Shown piece by piece: positions 1 to 7,349 of a stretch of 24,712 nt of DNA. The position numbers and the translations under genes are program-made. Positions within the stretch are counted from its first letter, which is position 1; each line of letters opens with the position of its first letter. A model generated the notes under the pieces. The model did no database searches, had not been told where the DNA came from, and saw only the letters and a program-made list of their open reading frames with translations. The stretch comes from UBA11222 sp030652895. Lineage in GTDB: Bacteria > Pseudomonadota > Alphaproteobacteria > UBA11222. The stretch is from the NCBI GenBank assembly GCA_038318895.1, contig JBBQCS010000044.1, positions 1 through 24,712 of the forward strand, in the 5' to 3' direction.

Positions 1-134
1 CTTACCGGACACAGAGCGAATGGACGCGCATGGCAATATTAAATGTCGCGGGGCTGGGCATCTTTTCCTCGGACCGCACCATACGTGAATATGCCGGGCA
101 AATCTGGAACGTCTCGCCCCTCCACAGCGGGTAG
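1..134 (+). CDS. glgP: glycogen phosphorylase, C-terminal end (partial, 5' end outside window)
   Basis: Reading from base 3, 43 codons run to a TAG at 132-134. The translation opens with YRTQSEWTRMAILNVAG and continues with FSSDRTIREYA and IW. This is the characteristic C-terminus of glycogen/starch phosphorylases; the E. coli protein has the same arrangement of a YRDQ-E-W stretch, an NIA helix and FSSDRTIKEYA near its end. The enzyme releases glucose-1-phosphate from glycogen in the cytoplasm, using PLP. The PLP lysine and the active site lie outside the window, so intactness of the rest cannot be judged. No terminator is visible after the stop; the next DNA is a decayed gene on the other strand. 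Confidence 0.9.
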   Translation, partial: YRTQSEWTRMAILNVAGLGIFSSDRTIREYAGQIWNVSPLHSG

Positions 135-139
135 CCTAA

Positions 140-506
140 CGTTTACATGCGCTTGCTTTCCAGCGCCAGCAGGCGCCCATTACAAGCGTTGCAGCCCCAT
201 GACATGATCAATGCGCAACGTGCCGGCGTGGCGCATATTCGTGCATCAGGTTCGAACTCGCCACGTCCGATCCAGGAAAGCGCGCTTAGCTCCAGTCCTT
301 TGTCCTCGTTCAGTGCGTCGATAGCGCCCATCAGTTCCTCAAGGGTTGGATCGTCAGGCCGGTCGTCAAGGATTTTCGCGCCTTTGTCATCGCTGGAATT
401 GGGGCCTGGATCTTCATCACCGGGATCAACCTATTCGTCGAACTCCCATGCTTTGATCAGAATGTAACTAACTTTTCCGGATTGATCGTCACCTCGGCAC
501 GTACCC
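140..506 (-). pseudogene. DUF3775 family protein, decayed
   Basis: On the minus strand the frame reads KVSYILIKAWEFDE, then an in-frame TAG (+ strand 433-435), then VDPGDEDPGPNSSDD, then TLEELMGAIDALNEDKGLEL followed by SALSWIGRGEFEPD. From memory of the family, DUF3775 proteins carry a KVxFIIxKAREFD start, a DPGSNxxDD acidic stretch and an ALNEDExxELVALxWxGRGD core. Before KVSYI the matching codons (VTINPEK) are in another frame, consistent with loss of one base near 474-478. After GRGEF the expected C-terminal residues (a YLLGxPLLxDYLEEGL-like stretch) cannot be found in any one frame. A frameshift, a nonsense codon and a lost C-terminus argue for a relic. Outer limits are approximate. The family has no assigned function. 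Confidence 0.75.
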
Positions 507-575
507 CATTGTTTATTGGTATTGCTACGTTAACAAGTGCATGACAGATGCACATTGATCTAAATCAGATGGAAG

Positions 576-665
576 AAAATAGTACGGCAGTTCAATAATA
601 ATGCCGCTGACAGGCCAAACCAGAAATGGGTGGCGGACTTCAGCTATGTCAGCACGAGAGTCTGA
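576..665 (+). mobile_element. IS3-family transposase (OrfB integrase) fragment
   Basis: A short + strand frame reads RQFNNNAADRPNQKWVADFS followed by YVST, then reaches TGA at 663-665. It matches the start of the DDE integrase domain of IS3-family OrfB, where the pattern is RQF-x-A-x-RPNQ-x-W-V-A-DFTYV-ST-W. The Asp of VADF is the first catalytic acidic residue of the family. Sequence on both sides does not continue the protein, and no terminal inverted repeats were seen. This is a scrap left by an old insertion. From here to the guaA stop codon (about 666-821) I see no gene or structure. Confidence 0.65.
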
Positions 666-821
666 AGATGCAGGTGCCTATAAGGGCTGGCTGATTACAC
701 GGAGATCAATGCCGTCAGATTGCTGCGCTGGATACCGGTAGATTTTAATAATAAAATAAGATCTATCAACTGCTTATATAGATTTAACGATGGTCCACGA
801 TACGTCACAAGCCACTTCGTT

Positions 822-2369
822 TCACTCCCACTCGATTGTCCCCGGCGGCTTGGAGGTTATGTCATAAACAACACGGTTCACACCGCGCACTTCGTTGATG
901 ACGCGGGTGGCAGTGGCGCCCAGAAATTCATGCGTGAACGGATAATAATCTGCTGTCATGCCATCAGTGCTGGTTACAGCGCGCAGCGCACAGACATATT
1001 CATAGGAGCGTTCGTCGCCCATGACGCCGACGGTTTTGACAGGCAGCAGCACGGCGAATGCCTGCCAGATCTCATCGTAGAGGCCGGCCTTGCGGATTTC
1101 TTCGATATAGATCGTGTCGGCCCTGCGCAGGATCTCAAGTTTTTCCGCCGTGATTTCGCCAGGGATGCGTATCGCCAGACCGGGCCCCGGGAACGGATGG
1201 CGGCCGACAAATGCCTCGGGCAGGCCAAGCTCGCGCCCCAGTATCCGCACTTCGTCCTTGAACAGCTCGCGCAGCGGCTCGACGAGTTTCATGCGCATGC
1301 GTTCCGGCAAACCGCCCACATTGTGATGTGACTTGATGGTGACACTGGGCCCGCCGTCGAACGACACGCTTTCGATTACGTCCGGGTACAGCGTACCCTG
1401 GGCCAGAAAATCCGCGCCGCCAATATTGGTGGCTTCTTCGTCGAACACGTCAATGAAAGTCGCGCCGATGATTTTACGTTTTTGTTCCGGGTCGCTGACG
1501 CCCGCCAGCCGCGATAAAAACAACTCTTGCGCCTCGCGGTGCACCAGATGAATATTGTAGTGATCACGAAACAGGCTCACGACCTGCTCCGCCTCACCCG
1601 CGCGCATCATGCCGGTGTCCACAAAGACACAGGTCAACTGCGCGCCAATCGCTTCGTGTAACAGCACTGCCACCACCGAGCTGTCCACGCCGCCGGACAG
1701 GCCGCAGATCACACGCCCCTTACCCACTTGCTTGCGCACCTTGTCGATTTCGGTTTCGCGGAACGCCGCCATCGTCCAATCGCCGGTGCAGCCTGCGATT
1801 TTGTGGGTGAAGTTGTGCAGCAGTTTTGCGCCGTCCGGCGTATGCGCGACCTCTGGATGAAACTGCACGCCGTAAAAATGCCGCGTTTCGTCGGCGATAG
1901 TGGCGAACGGCGCATTGGCGCTGACGCCCACCACGTGAAAACCCGGCGGCAAGGCCGTCACGCGGTCGCCATGGCTCATCCATACCTGATTGCGACTGGC
2001 TTTGCCCCATACGCCATCGAACAGCGCGCTATCCGCAATGACTTCAAGCGCGGCACGGCCAAACTCGCGCTCGGTTCCCGCCTCCACGTTGCCGCCCAGC
2101 TGCGCGCACATGGCTTGCTGGCCGTAGCAGATACCCAGCACCGGAACGCCATATGTAAACACACGATCGGGAATGCGCGGCGTACCGGATTTGATGACGC
2201 TGGCCGGGCCGCCGGACAGGATGATCGCCCTGGGCGCAAAACTGTCGAGGATGGCATCCACTTTATTGAACGGAATGATTTCGCAATAAACGCCACTTTC
2301 CCGCACCCGGCGCGCAATCAGTTGCGTCACCTGGGATCCAAAATCGATAATCAGCACACGATCAGTCAT
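822..2369 (-). CDS. guaA: GMP synthase (glutamine-hydrolysing)
   Basis: A 515-residue protein of normal family length. It makes GMP from XMP, ATP and glutamine in the cytoplasm, the last step of guanine nucleotide synthesis. The N-terminal class I glutamine amidotransferase domain (about 1-195) has the nucleophile Cys81 in GICYGQQ and the His171/Glu173 pair in FHPEV. The ATP pyrophosphatase domain follows, with the P-loop SGGVDSS at 225-231. The C-terminal dimerisation domain ends with KPPGTIEWE, the usual GuaA terminus. The ATG at 2367-2369 gives the standard MTDRVLIIDFGSQ start, although the upstream purine run is a poor ribosome-binding site. It lies about 130 bp downstream of the phosphatidyltransferase gene on the same strand, with inverted repeats in the gap. 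Confidence 0.97.
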   Translation of the reverse strand: MTDRVLIIDFGSQVTQLIARRVRESGVYCEIIPFNKVDAILDSFAPRAIILSGGPASVIKSGTPRIPDRVFTYGVPVLGICYGQQAMCAQLGGNVEAGTEREFGRAALEVIADSALFDGVWGKASRNQVWMSHGDRVTALPPGFHVVGVSANAPFATIADETRHFYGVQFHPEVAHTPDGAKLLHNFTHKIAGCTGDWTMAAFRETEIDKVRKQVGKGRVICGLSGGVDSSVVAVLLHEAIGAQLTCVFVDTGMMRAGEAEQVVSLFRDHYNIHLVHREAQELFLSRLAGVSDPEQKRKIIGATFIDVFDEEATNIGGADFLAQGTLYPDVIESVSFDGGPSVTIKSHHNVGGLPERMRMKLVEPLRELFKDEVRILGRELGLPEAFVGRHPFPGPGLAIRIPGEITAEKLEILRRADTIYIEEIRKAGLYDEIWQAFAVLLPVKTVGVMGDERSYEYVCALRAVTSTDGMTADYYPFTHEFLGATATRVINEVRGVNRVVYDITSKPPGTIEWE

Positions 2370-2412
2370 TTTAAAAATATTTCTTTATGTTTGAATATGA
2401 AAGGCCACCTCA

Positions 2413-2447
2413 GCCTGTCCCCCAGGGACAAATTCCGGGTGACAGGC
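2413..2447. repeat. inverted repeats in the guaA upstream gap
   Basis: GCCTGTC (2413-2419) is the exact inverted partner of GACAGGC (2441-2447). Nested in the left arm, TGTCCC (2416-2421) pairs with GGGACA (2425-2430) around a 3-base loop. The two hairpins share bases, so only one can form at a time. They lie 44 to 78 bases before the guaA start on the coding strand. There is no T-run, so this is not an ordinary intrinsic terminator. A leader control element for guaA or a protein-binding site are both possible; I do not recognise it as a known riboswitch. Confidence 0.4.
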
Positions 2448-2500
2448 CGACGTCCAGGCATAGGATAAACGTCACCGGGAGTTGTATAAAGCAAATTGGA

Positions 2501-3112
2501 TTACGGCGGTGGCGCAATCCCCGTTCTTTTTTCTTCCAGTTGCCAATAGGTTGCCCAAATACGCTGCGCGACCGTTATAAGCGTGAACACTGTCAGCAGA
2601 TAAATTGCGGGTTCCAGAAACCCCGCCATCAAAGCTGCGGAAATCAGCAACAGCCGCTCAAAACGCGAGGCCAAGCCGCTTTTGCCAATCAGGCCTAATG
2701 CTTCTGCCCGGGCGCGGGTATAGCTGACCATGAACGACCCGAGCAGCGCCAATACGACAACCGATGCGGTAACCGCGTTGCCGCTGGCGGCAAACTGATA
2801 GGCAATGGCGGCAAACACCACACCTTCCGCGATACGGTCAAAGTTCGAATCGAGAAAGCCACCAAATTCGGTACTCAGTCCGCCCCGGCGGGCGACCGTG
2901 CCGTCGAACAGATCAATAAGCCCCGCCAGCAGATATACAAAGCCGCCAATGAACAAACCACCGGTCAAAATGCAAAAAGCGGCGACAAAATTAAGTGCAA
3001 GGCCGGCAACGGACAATTTGTTGGGGGTGACCCGATTGCGGATCAAAAAATCCGCAATCGGGATGAGCACAAAATCAAAACTTGCGTAAAGTTTCTTGCG
3101 GAATTCTTCCAT
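2501..3112 (-). CDS. CDP-alcohol phosphatidyltransferase family membrane protein
   Basis: This 203-residue integral membrane enzyme should transfer a phosphatidyl group from a CDP-alcohol (usually CDP-diacylglycerol) to an alcohol acceptor. The family signature D-x2-D-G-x2-A-R-x8-G-x3-D-x3-D is complete: Asp67, Asp70, Gly71, Ala74, Arg75, Gly84, Asp88 and Asp92; these residues bind two metal ions and the CDP moiety. Hydrophobic segments lie at about 35-62, 94-125 and 145-180. Lengths near 200 residues are typical of phosphatidylglycerophosphate- or phosphatidylinositol-type synthases, but the acceptor cannot be read from sequence. It starts two bases after the CoA-transferase stop codon, so the two are almost certainly co-transcribed and perhaps translationally coupled. 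Confidence 0.88.
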   Translation of the reverse strand: MEEFRKKLYASFDFVLIPIADFLIRNRVTPNKLSVAGLALNFVAAFCILTGGLFIGGFVYLLAGLIDLFDGTVARRGGLSTEFGGFLDSNFDRIAEGVVFAAIAYQFAASGNAVTASVVVLALLGSFMVSYTRARAEALGLIGKSGLASRFERLLLISAALMAGFLEPAIYLLTVFTLITVAQRIWATYWQLEEKRTGIAPPP

Positions 3113-3114
3113 GT

Positions 3115-4317
3115 CTATGCGGGCGCCCGTTCTTTTTGCACGACGCCTTCGTCCACCAGTTTGGCAAGTTCGTCTTGTGATAACCCCAGCAGACCACTCA
3201 GGATTTCCGTATTGTTCTCGCCCAGAAACGGTACATGCTCGCGTATGCGCGATTCAGAATCGCACATGCGCAGCGGCGTATTGGCGACCAGGAACGAACC
3301 TGCGCCATCTTCGATTTCCACGGCGCTTTTGCGTAACACGGATTGCGGCTGGCGCAAGGCGTCCTCGACACGGCGTAGCTGCCCCACCGGGCACCCGCCT
3401 TCACGGATAATGCTTTCGACCTCGTCAACGGTACGGTCTTTGGCCCATTCCTCAACCTCGTTCAGCAGGTTGATCCAGTTCTGCAAACGTTCCGCCACCT
3501 GTAGCGGATATTTCGAGGGCCATTCAGGGTGACCGCAGGATTTGCTGAGATCGGCATAATTGTTTGGCGACAATGGATTGACGACAAACATGCCGTCTTT
3601 GGCTTTCAACGCCCGGTAAACCAGACGCGCGCCCGCCGTATTAAAATTGGCTTCCTGCAATTCATTGGTCAGTGCGTTGAAAATCACCTCGGTCATGGCA
3701 ATATCGATTTCTTCTCCCTTGCCGATGCGTTCACGCCGGAACAGCGCTGCCATAATCGCGGCATTGCCATGTACGCCGGTCATGTAATCCGCGAACGGGA
3801 CGGAGCCGTTAATGGGTTTGGTTTTGTCTTCCTGCCAGGTCATCATGGCCATATCCAGCCCGGCGGAGGCATGAATGATGGGCGCAAACGCGGCCCAGTC
3901 GGCAGCAGGGCCTTCCTGGCCGAAACCGGACATATTGCAATAGATAATCTTCGGATTACGCGCCTTCATATGTTCATAACCCAGGCCAAAACCGCGCATC
4001 ACGCCGGGGCGGAAATTTTGTATCGCGACATCGCTTTTTTCAGCCAGTGTCAATACCAGTTCAACGGCGCGCGGGTCTTTCAGATCCAGACAGATGCTTT
4101 TTTTGCCGGCATTAAGCTGGCCGAAATAGGTGCTGCGGCCCTTGCGGCGTGGCATCGTCATGCGCAGCAGATCGCCGATCGGGGCTTCCACCTTGATGAC
4201 TTCCGCCCCCAGATCCGCCATCAGGCGGGCGCAATAGGGGCCCGCAATGACCCCGGTAAAATCAATAACCCGCACCCCATCAAGCGCGCCTGGCGTCACA
4301 TGCGACTGAATCGACAT
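3115..4317 (-). CDS. CaiB/BaiF family CoA-transferase (class III)
   Basis: A 400-residue protein of the class III CoA-transferase family, which moves CoA between carboxylic acids through an enzyme-bound acyl anhydride. The N-terminal block GVRVIDFTGVIAGPYCARLM, then ADLGAEVIKVE, is diagnostic. The catalytic aspartate is most likely Asp177 in PFADYMTGVHG, at the place of Asp169 in formyl-CoA transferase. KGRSTYFGQLNAGKKSICLD and NFRPGVMRGFGLGY are further family blocks. The substrate is unknown; likely choices are racemase- or carnitine/oxalate-like acids. The start at 4317 is supported by the purine-rich AAGGGGAAGAAG directly before it. It is the first gene of the minus-strand cluster leading to the phosphatidyltransferase and guaA. 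Confidence 0.92.
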   Translation of the reverse strand: MSIQSHVTPGALDGVRVIDFTGVIAGPYCARLMADLGAEVIKVEAPIGDLLRMTMPRRKGRSTYFGQLNAGKKSICLDLKDPRAVELVLTLAEKSDVAIQNFRPGVMRGFGLGYEHMKARNPKIIYCNMSGFGQEGPAADWAAFAPIIHASAGLDMAMMTWQEDKTKPINGSVPFADYMTGVHGNAAIMAALFRRERIGKGEEIDIAMTEVIFNALTNELQEANFNTAGARLVYRALKAKDGMFVVNPLSPNNYADLSKSCGHPEWPSKYPLQVAERLQNWINLLNEVEEWAKDRTVDEVESIIREGGCPVGQLRRVEDALRQPQSVLRKSAVEIEDGAGSFLVANTPLRMCDSESRIREHVPFLGENNTEILSGLLGLSQDELAKLVDEGVVQKERAPA

Positions 4318-4479
4318 CTCTTCTTCCCCTTGTTTTTGTTATGGCAATTTTTTATTGGTGCATGATGCGGTGAATGAGGGAGCACGTAAACAAGTTTTAA
4401 TGAGGAACGCCCAAACAATATATAACCGTCGTTCACCTGAATACTTCTGCTGGCCATAATAAAAGCCAAAGTATAAGGC

Positions 4480-4507
4480 AAAAAAAAGCAAGACTCGAAA
4501 GCCTTGC
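4480..4507 (-). terminator. Rho-independent terminator-like hairpin, minus strand
   Basis: On the minus strand GCAAG-G-CT closes on AG-A-CTTGC around a 4-base loop (one mismatch in an 8-position stem, + strand 4488-4507) and is followed by a run of eight T (+ strand A-run 4480-4487). This is a good intrinsic terminator for leftward transcription. No minus-strand protein gene lies to its right, because the exported-protein and proS genes are on the plus strand. It would therefore end an untranslated RNA, or act as an attenuator in a long leader of the CoA-transferase gene 160 bases further on. Confidence 0.5.
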
Positions 4508-4859
4508 ATATGTTGGGTTATTCTTATTATTGCACCCCCACCAGAACAGCGCCGCTGGGATATTAAACCCTGAGGTCCGTAGAGTGGCGGGCCGCTATCG
4601 CGCCCCCGGATGTTTTCCCCCTAAACTCGGGCCAGCCATACTGTGTGGCAATGCCTCTTTGTTAATAGGCAATTTATTCTGCCTTTTCGAAAGAGTCACG
4701 CAATAAAACAGAATATTTGTAATTTTTTTTGTAATTTTCTAAATACTGTTCAAAAAACTACTGCCACTATCTGTACTTATACGTGTGTGCGCAGTGCAAC
4801 ATCATCTTCGTTACATTGGGTGCATAAAATATTAATTTAATTGGCTTACATTGCGCCGT
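4508..4859. other. non-coding stretch, possible small RNA on the minus strand
   Basis: No convincing protein gene. A G+C-rich block at about 4535-4640 sits between very A+T-rich flanks. Read on the minus strand it can form small hairpins, for example GGG-G-CGC closing on GCG-G-CCC around a GATA loop (about 4590-4608), and AGGG closing on CCCT around TTTAATAT (about 4563-4578). It is followed by the terminator at 4480-4507. The pattern of structured block plus terminator is what a small RNA gene looks like, but I could not match it to 6S, SRP or tmRNA. The plus strand at 4640-4859 is A+T-rich and should hold the promoter of the exported-protein gene. Confidence 0.3.
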
Positions 4860-5285
4860 ATGTCTAATCCACTCTTCGTGTCATCAATCCTTATCGTTGT
4901 CCTTGCGCTGCCGGTACGGGCGGCGCAGCTTGACGTTACACAAACCACGAAATGCCAGGTGATCGAGCGCCATGTGCCCGATGCGGACGTAACCTATCAG
5001 CCGGGACGCGATGTCGTGGGCGGCGAGCCGGTGATTCCCGCCGATCTGGAAGGATCGGCAATGGCGGCGGGCACGCCACAAAATTTTGATATCGAAATAG
5101 ACGCCGATCTGTCCGGCAGTGTTGCTGGCCAGCAGGGCCCCGCCTTATATCAGCCCCGCGCCAAAATTGGCAGGGTTGAAGTAAGGGACCTGGAGGGCGA
5201 CACGGCGCTGAACTTCAATGGCCAGCCCCTGTACCGCAGCGCGCCGGGAACCGCCTCGCCTGAATGCGCGCAAACGGGGCGCTAG
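4860..5285 (+). CDS. small exported protein of unknown function
   Basis: From the ATG at 4860 the product is 141 residues. It begins with a clear Sec signal peptide: MSNPLFVSSILIVVLALPVR followed by AAQ, with cleavage likely after the Ala pair. The mature part is acidic and polar, with DVTYQPGRDVVGGEPVIPAD in the first half and no further hydrophobic segment. Two cysteines, one near the N-terminus (TTKCQV) and one near the C-terminus (SPECAQ), could form a disulfide. An in-frame TTG at 4851 is an alternative start. No strong ribosome-binding site precedes either. I do not recognise the domain; similar small exported proteins are known in alphaproteobacteria but without function. It lies 100 bp before proS on the same strand. 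Confidence 0.7.
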   Translation: MSNPLFVSSILIVVLALPVRAAQLDVTQTTKCQVIERHVPDADVTYQPGRDVVGGEPVIPADLEGSAMAAGTPQNFDIEIDADLSGSVAGQQGPALYQPRAKIGRVEVRDLEGDTALNFNGQPLYRSAPGTASPECAQTGR

Positions 5286-5385
5286 CCGTCCCCGCTTTGA
5301 TGATGCCGCATTGCCAGATGATTGCTTATCTGCATGCCATTGCCTAAAAGTCTCCTTTACATCCGGTAAGGAAAGCAGGCCACCC

Positions 5386-6705
5386 ATGAAGCTATCGCAA
5401 TTCTTTCTGCCCGTACTGAAAGAAGACCCCGCCGAGGCGCAGATCGTCTCGCACCGTCTGATGCTGCGCGCGGGCATGATTCGCCAGATGAGCGCCGGTA
5501 TCTATGCCTGGCTGCCGCTGGGGTTGCGGGTCTTGCGCAAGATCGAGACCATTGTGCGTGAAGAGCAAAATCGCGCGGGCGCCATCGAGTTGCTGATGCC
5601 GACCATTCAATCGGCGGATCTGTGGCGCGAAAGCGGCCGCTATGAGGATTACGGCAAAGAGATGCTGCGCATCACGGACCGCCATGAGCGCGATATGCTG
5701 TTCGGCCCGACCAATGAAGAGATGATCACCGATATTTTCCGCAATACGGTGCGCAGCTATCGCGATCTGCCGCGCAATCTGTATCATATTCAGTGGAAGT
5801 TCCGCGACGAGATCCGCCCGCGCTTTGGCGTCATGCGCGGGCGCGAATTTCTGATGAAAGACGCCTATTCATTTGATCTGGACGCCGCGGGCGCGCGGCG
5901 TTCCTACAACGCCATGTTCATCGCCTATCTGCGCACCTTCGCCCGCATGGGGTTGAAGGCCATTCCCATGGCGGCGGACACCGGACCGATTGGCGGCGAC
6001 CTCAGCCATGAATTCATCATTCTTGCCGAAACCGGCGAAAGCGAAGTGTTCTGCCATGCCGATACGCTGGCGCGGGACTGGGCGGCGGAGAATATTGATT
6101 ACGCGTCGGATTTGCAGCCCCTGGTGGATGGCATGACGTCATTATATGCGGCGACGGACGAAAAACATGATCCGGTGCGCTATGCCAACGAAGTGCCCGA
6201 GGACAAACGCTGCAACGCGCGCGGCATCGAGGTGGGGCATATCTTTTATTTCGGAACCAAATATTCCGCCGCGATGAACGCCACGGTCACGGGGCCGGAT
6301 GGATCGGATGTTACTGTCGAGATGGGGTCCTACGGCATCGGCGTGTCGCGTCTGGTGGCCGGCATTATTGAGGCAAGCCACGACGCCAACGGCATTATCT
6401 GGCCGGCGGGTGTGGCGCCATTTGACATTGGCCTGATCAATCTGAAAGCGGGGGACGCGGCCGTGGATGCGGCCTGTTCGGATTTGTATGGCAAGCTGCT
6501 GGCGGCTGGAAAAGACGTGCTGTATGACGACACCGATGACCGCGCGGGGGCGAAATTCGCCACCATGGATCTGATCGGCCTGCCCTGGCAGGCCATCATC
6601 GGCCCCAAAGGCGTCAAGAATGGCGTCGTCGAGATAAAGAACCGCGCCACCGGCGAACGCCAGGAACTCAGCGCCGAAGCCGCGCTGCACATGCTGGCGG
6701 GCTAG
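5386..6705 (+). CDS. proS: proline-tRNA ligase, short alphaproteobacterial type
   Basis: A 439-residue class II aminoacyl-tRNA synthetase that charges tRNA-Pro. Motif 1 lies around GIYAWLPLGLRVLRKIE (38-54), motif 2 is FRDEIRPRFG then GREFLMKDAYSFD (139-164), and motif 3 is GSYGIGVSR (314-322). The anticodon-binding domain covers about 345-439. The large editing insertion of the E. coli-type enzyme (near 570 residues) is absent, as is usual in alphaproteobacteria, where a separate protein clears mischarged tRNA. The ATG at 5386 was chosen over upstream in-frame codons because it gives the family start MKLSQFFLPVLKEDP and follows GGTAAGGAAAG. In related genomes proS is directly followed by lolC; here 3.7 kb of other DNA intervenes. 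Confidence 0.97.
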   Translation: MKLSQFFLPVLKEDPAEAQIVSHRLMLRAGMIRQMSAGIYAWLPLGLRVLRKIETIVREEQNRAGAIELLMPTIQSADLWRESGRYEDYGKEMLRITDRHERDMLFGPTNEEMITDIFRNTVRSYRDLPRNLYHIQWKFRDEIRPRFGVMRGREFLMKDAYSFDLDAAGARRSYNAMFIAYLRTFARMGLKAIPMAADTGPIGGDLSHEFIILAETGESEVFCHADTLARDWAAENIDYASDLQPLVDGMTSLYAATDEKHDPVRYANEVPEDKRCNARGIEVGHIFYFGTKYSAAMNATVTGPDGSDVTVEMGSYGIGVSRLVAGIIEASHDANGIIWPAGVAPFDIGLINLKAGDAAVDAACSDLYGKLLAAGKDVLYDDTDDRAGAKFATMDLIGLPWQAIIGPKGVKNGVVEIKNRATGERQELSAEAALHMLAG

Positions 6706-6742
6706 GGGCGGGGCGTGGGTGGCGCCGGTTATTTCGGCTTGC

Positions 6743-6776
6743 GTACTTATTACTGTTCATGTACTTTAATAAGCAC
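6743..6776. promoter_or_regulatory. candidate operator of the yefM-yoeB operon
   Basis: GTACTTATTA (6743-6752) and TAATAAGCAC (6767-6776) form an inverted repeat matching at nine of ten positions. Between and overlapping them lies the near-palindrome GTTCATGTAC (6755-6764). The segment ends 25 bp before the antitoxin start. YefM-type antitoxins, with their toxin, repress their own promoter by binding palindromes of this kind, so this is the natural operator candidate. A TTGCGT at 6739-6744 could be the -35 element. Confidence 0.45.
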
Positions 6777-6801
6777 CTATTAAATTTGGAAAGGGCGGCT
6801 C

Positions 6802-7056
6802 ATGGACACGATAAGTTACACCGCTTTCCGAAGCCATCTGGCCAGTGTGCTGGACAAGGTCAATGAAGACCATGCGCCGATCCTCATCACGCGTCAAAAT
6901 GGCAAACCGGCTGTGGTCATGTCGCTGGAGGATTTCAAGTCCTACGAGGAAACGGCTTACCTGATGGCAAGCCCAAAAAACGCTGAGCGGTTGAACCTGG
7001 CTATCGCCGAGGCGCAAGCCGGAAAAATCATCCGTCAAGATCTTGTTGAAGAGTGA
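6802..7056 (+). CDS. yefM: type II antitoxin, Phd/YefM family
   Basis: An 84-residue antitoxin. MDTISYTAFRSHLASVLDKV and ITRQNGKPAVVMSLEDFKSY follow the Phd/YefM N-terminal DNA-binding and dimerisation fold almost residue for residue. The C-terminal third (about 55-84) is the flexible part that wraps around the toxin. It neutralises the YoeB RNase and, with it, autorepresses the operon. The ATG at 6802 has GGAAAGGG a few bases upstream. Its TGA overlaps the GTG start of the toxin by four bases, the usual coupling for this pair. Length is standard and nothing appears missing. Confidence 0.95.
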   Translation: MDTISYTAFRSHLASVLDKVNEDHAPILITRQNGKPAVVMSLEDFKSYEETAYLMASPKNAERLNLAIAEAQAGKIIRQDLVEE

Positions 7057-7307
7057 TTCTATGCTGGGCGGCTAACGGCTGGGAGGACTATCTGTATTGG
7101 CAGGCCACCGATAAACAGGTGCTCAAGCGGATCAATATGCTGATAAAGGACATTCAACGGACCCCCCATGAAGGTCTTGGCAGTCCCGAACCCCTGAAAC
7201 ACACTTGGTCCGGCTATTGGTCCCGCCGCATCGATCGCGAGCACCGGCTGGTTTACAAGGCTATTGAGGGGACGATTACAATCGTTCAATGCCGGTATCA
7301 TTACTGA
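7053..7307 (+). CDS. yoeB: type II toxin YoeB, ribosome-dependent mRNA interferase
   Basis: An 84-residue RelE-superfamily toxin beginning with GTG inside the antitoxin stop codon. It matches YoeB along its whole length: WEDYLYWQ-TDK near 10-21, then INMLIKDIQRTPHEG, PEPLKH, SGYWSRRI and the terminal CRYHY. The residues used by E. coli YoeB for cleavage are all present: Glu46, Arg65, His83 and Tyr84. It should cut mRNA in the ribosomal A site when the antitoxin is degraded. The module looks intact and active. No terminator is seen after it. Confidence 0.95.
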   Translation: MILCWAANGWEDYLYWQATDKQVLKRINMLIKDIQRTPHEGLGSPEPLKHTWSGYWSRRIDREHRLVYKAIEGTITIVQCRYHY

Positions 7308-7349
7308 GCAAAGTAAGCGGGCATGAGATAATGAAAATGGGGTTAGCTC

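Noticed and set aside
720..2468. Long plus-strand frames opposite guaA (720-1331, 1728-2468)
   Set aside because: They are antisense to a complete, conserved GMP synthase and show no recognisable protein features.
4508..4680. Identification of the G+C-rich block as 6S RNA or SRP RNA
   Set aside because: I could not recover the closing stem and central bubble of 6S RNA nor the GGAA-tetraloop region of SRP RNA; only an unspecific small-RNA candidate was kept.
5218..5385. Upstream extension of the proS frame
   Set aside because: The extra residues overlap the exported-protein gene, match no ProS N-terminus, and the ATG at 5386 has a good ribosome-binding site.
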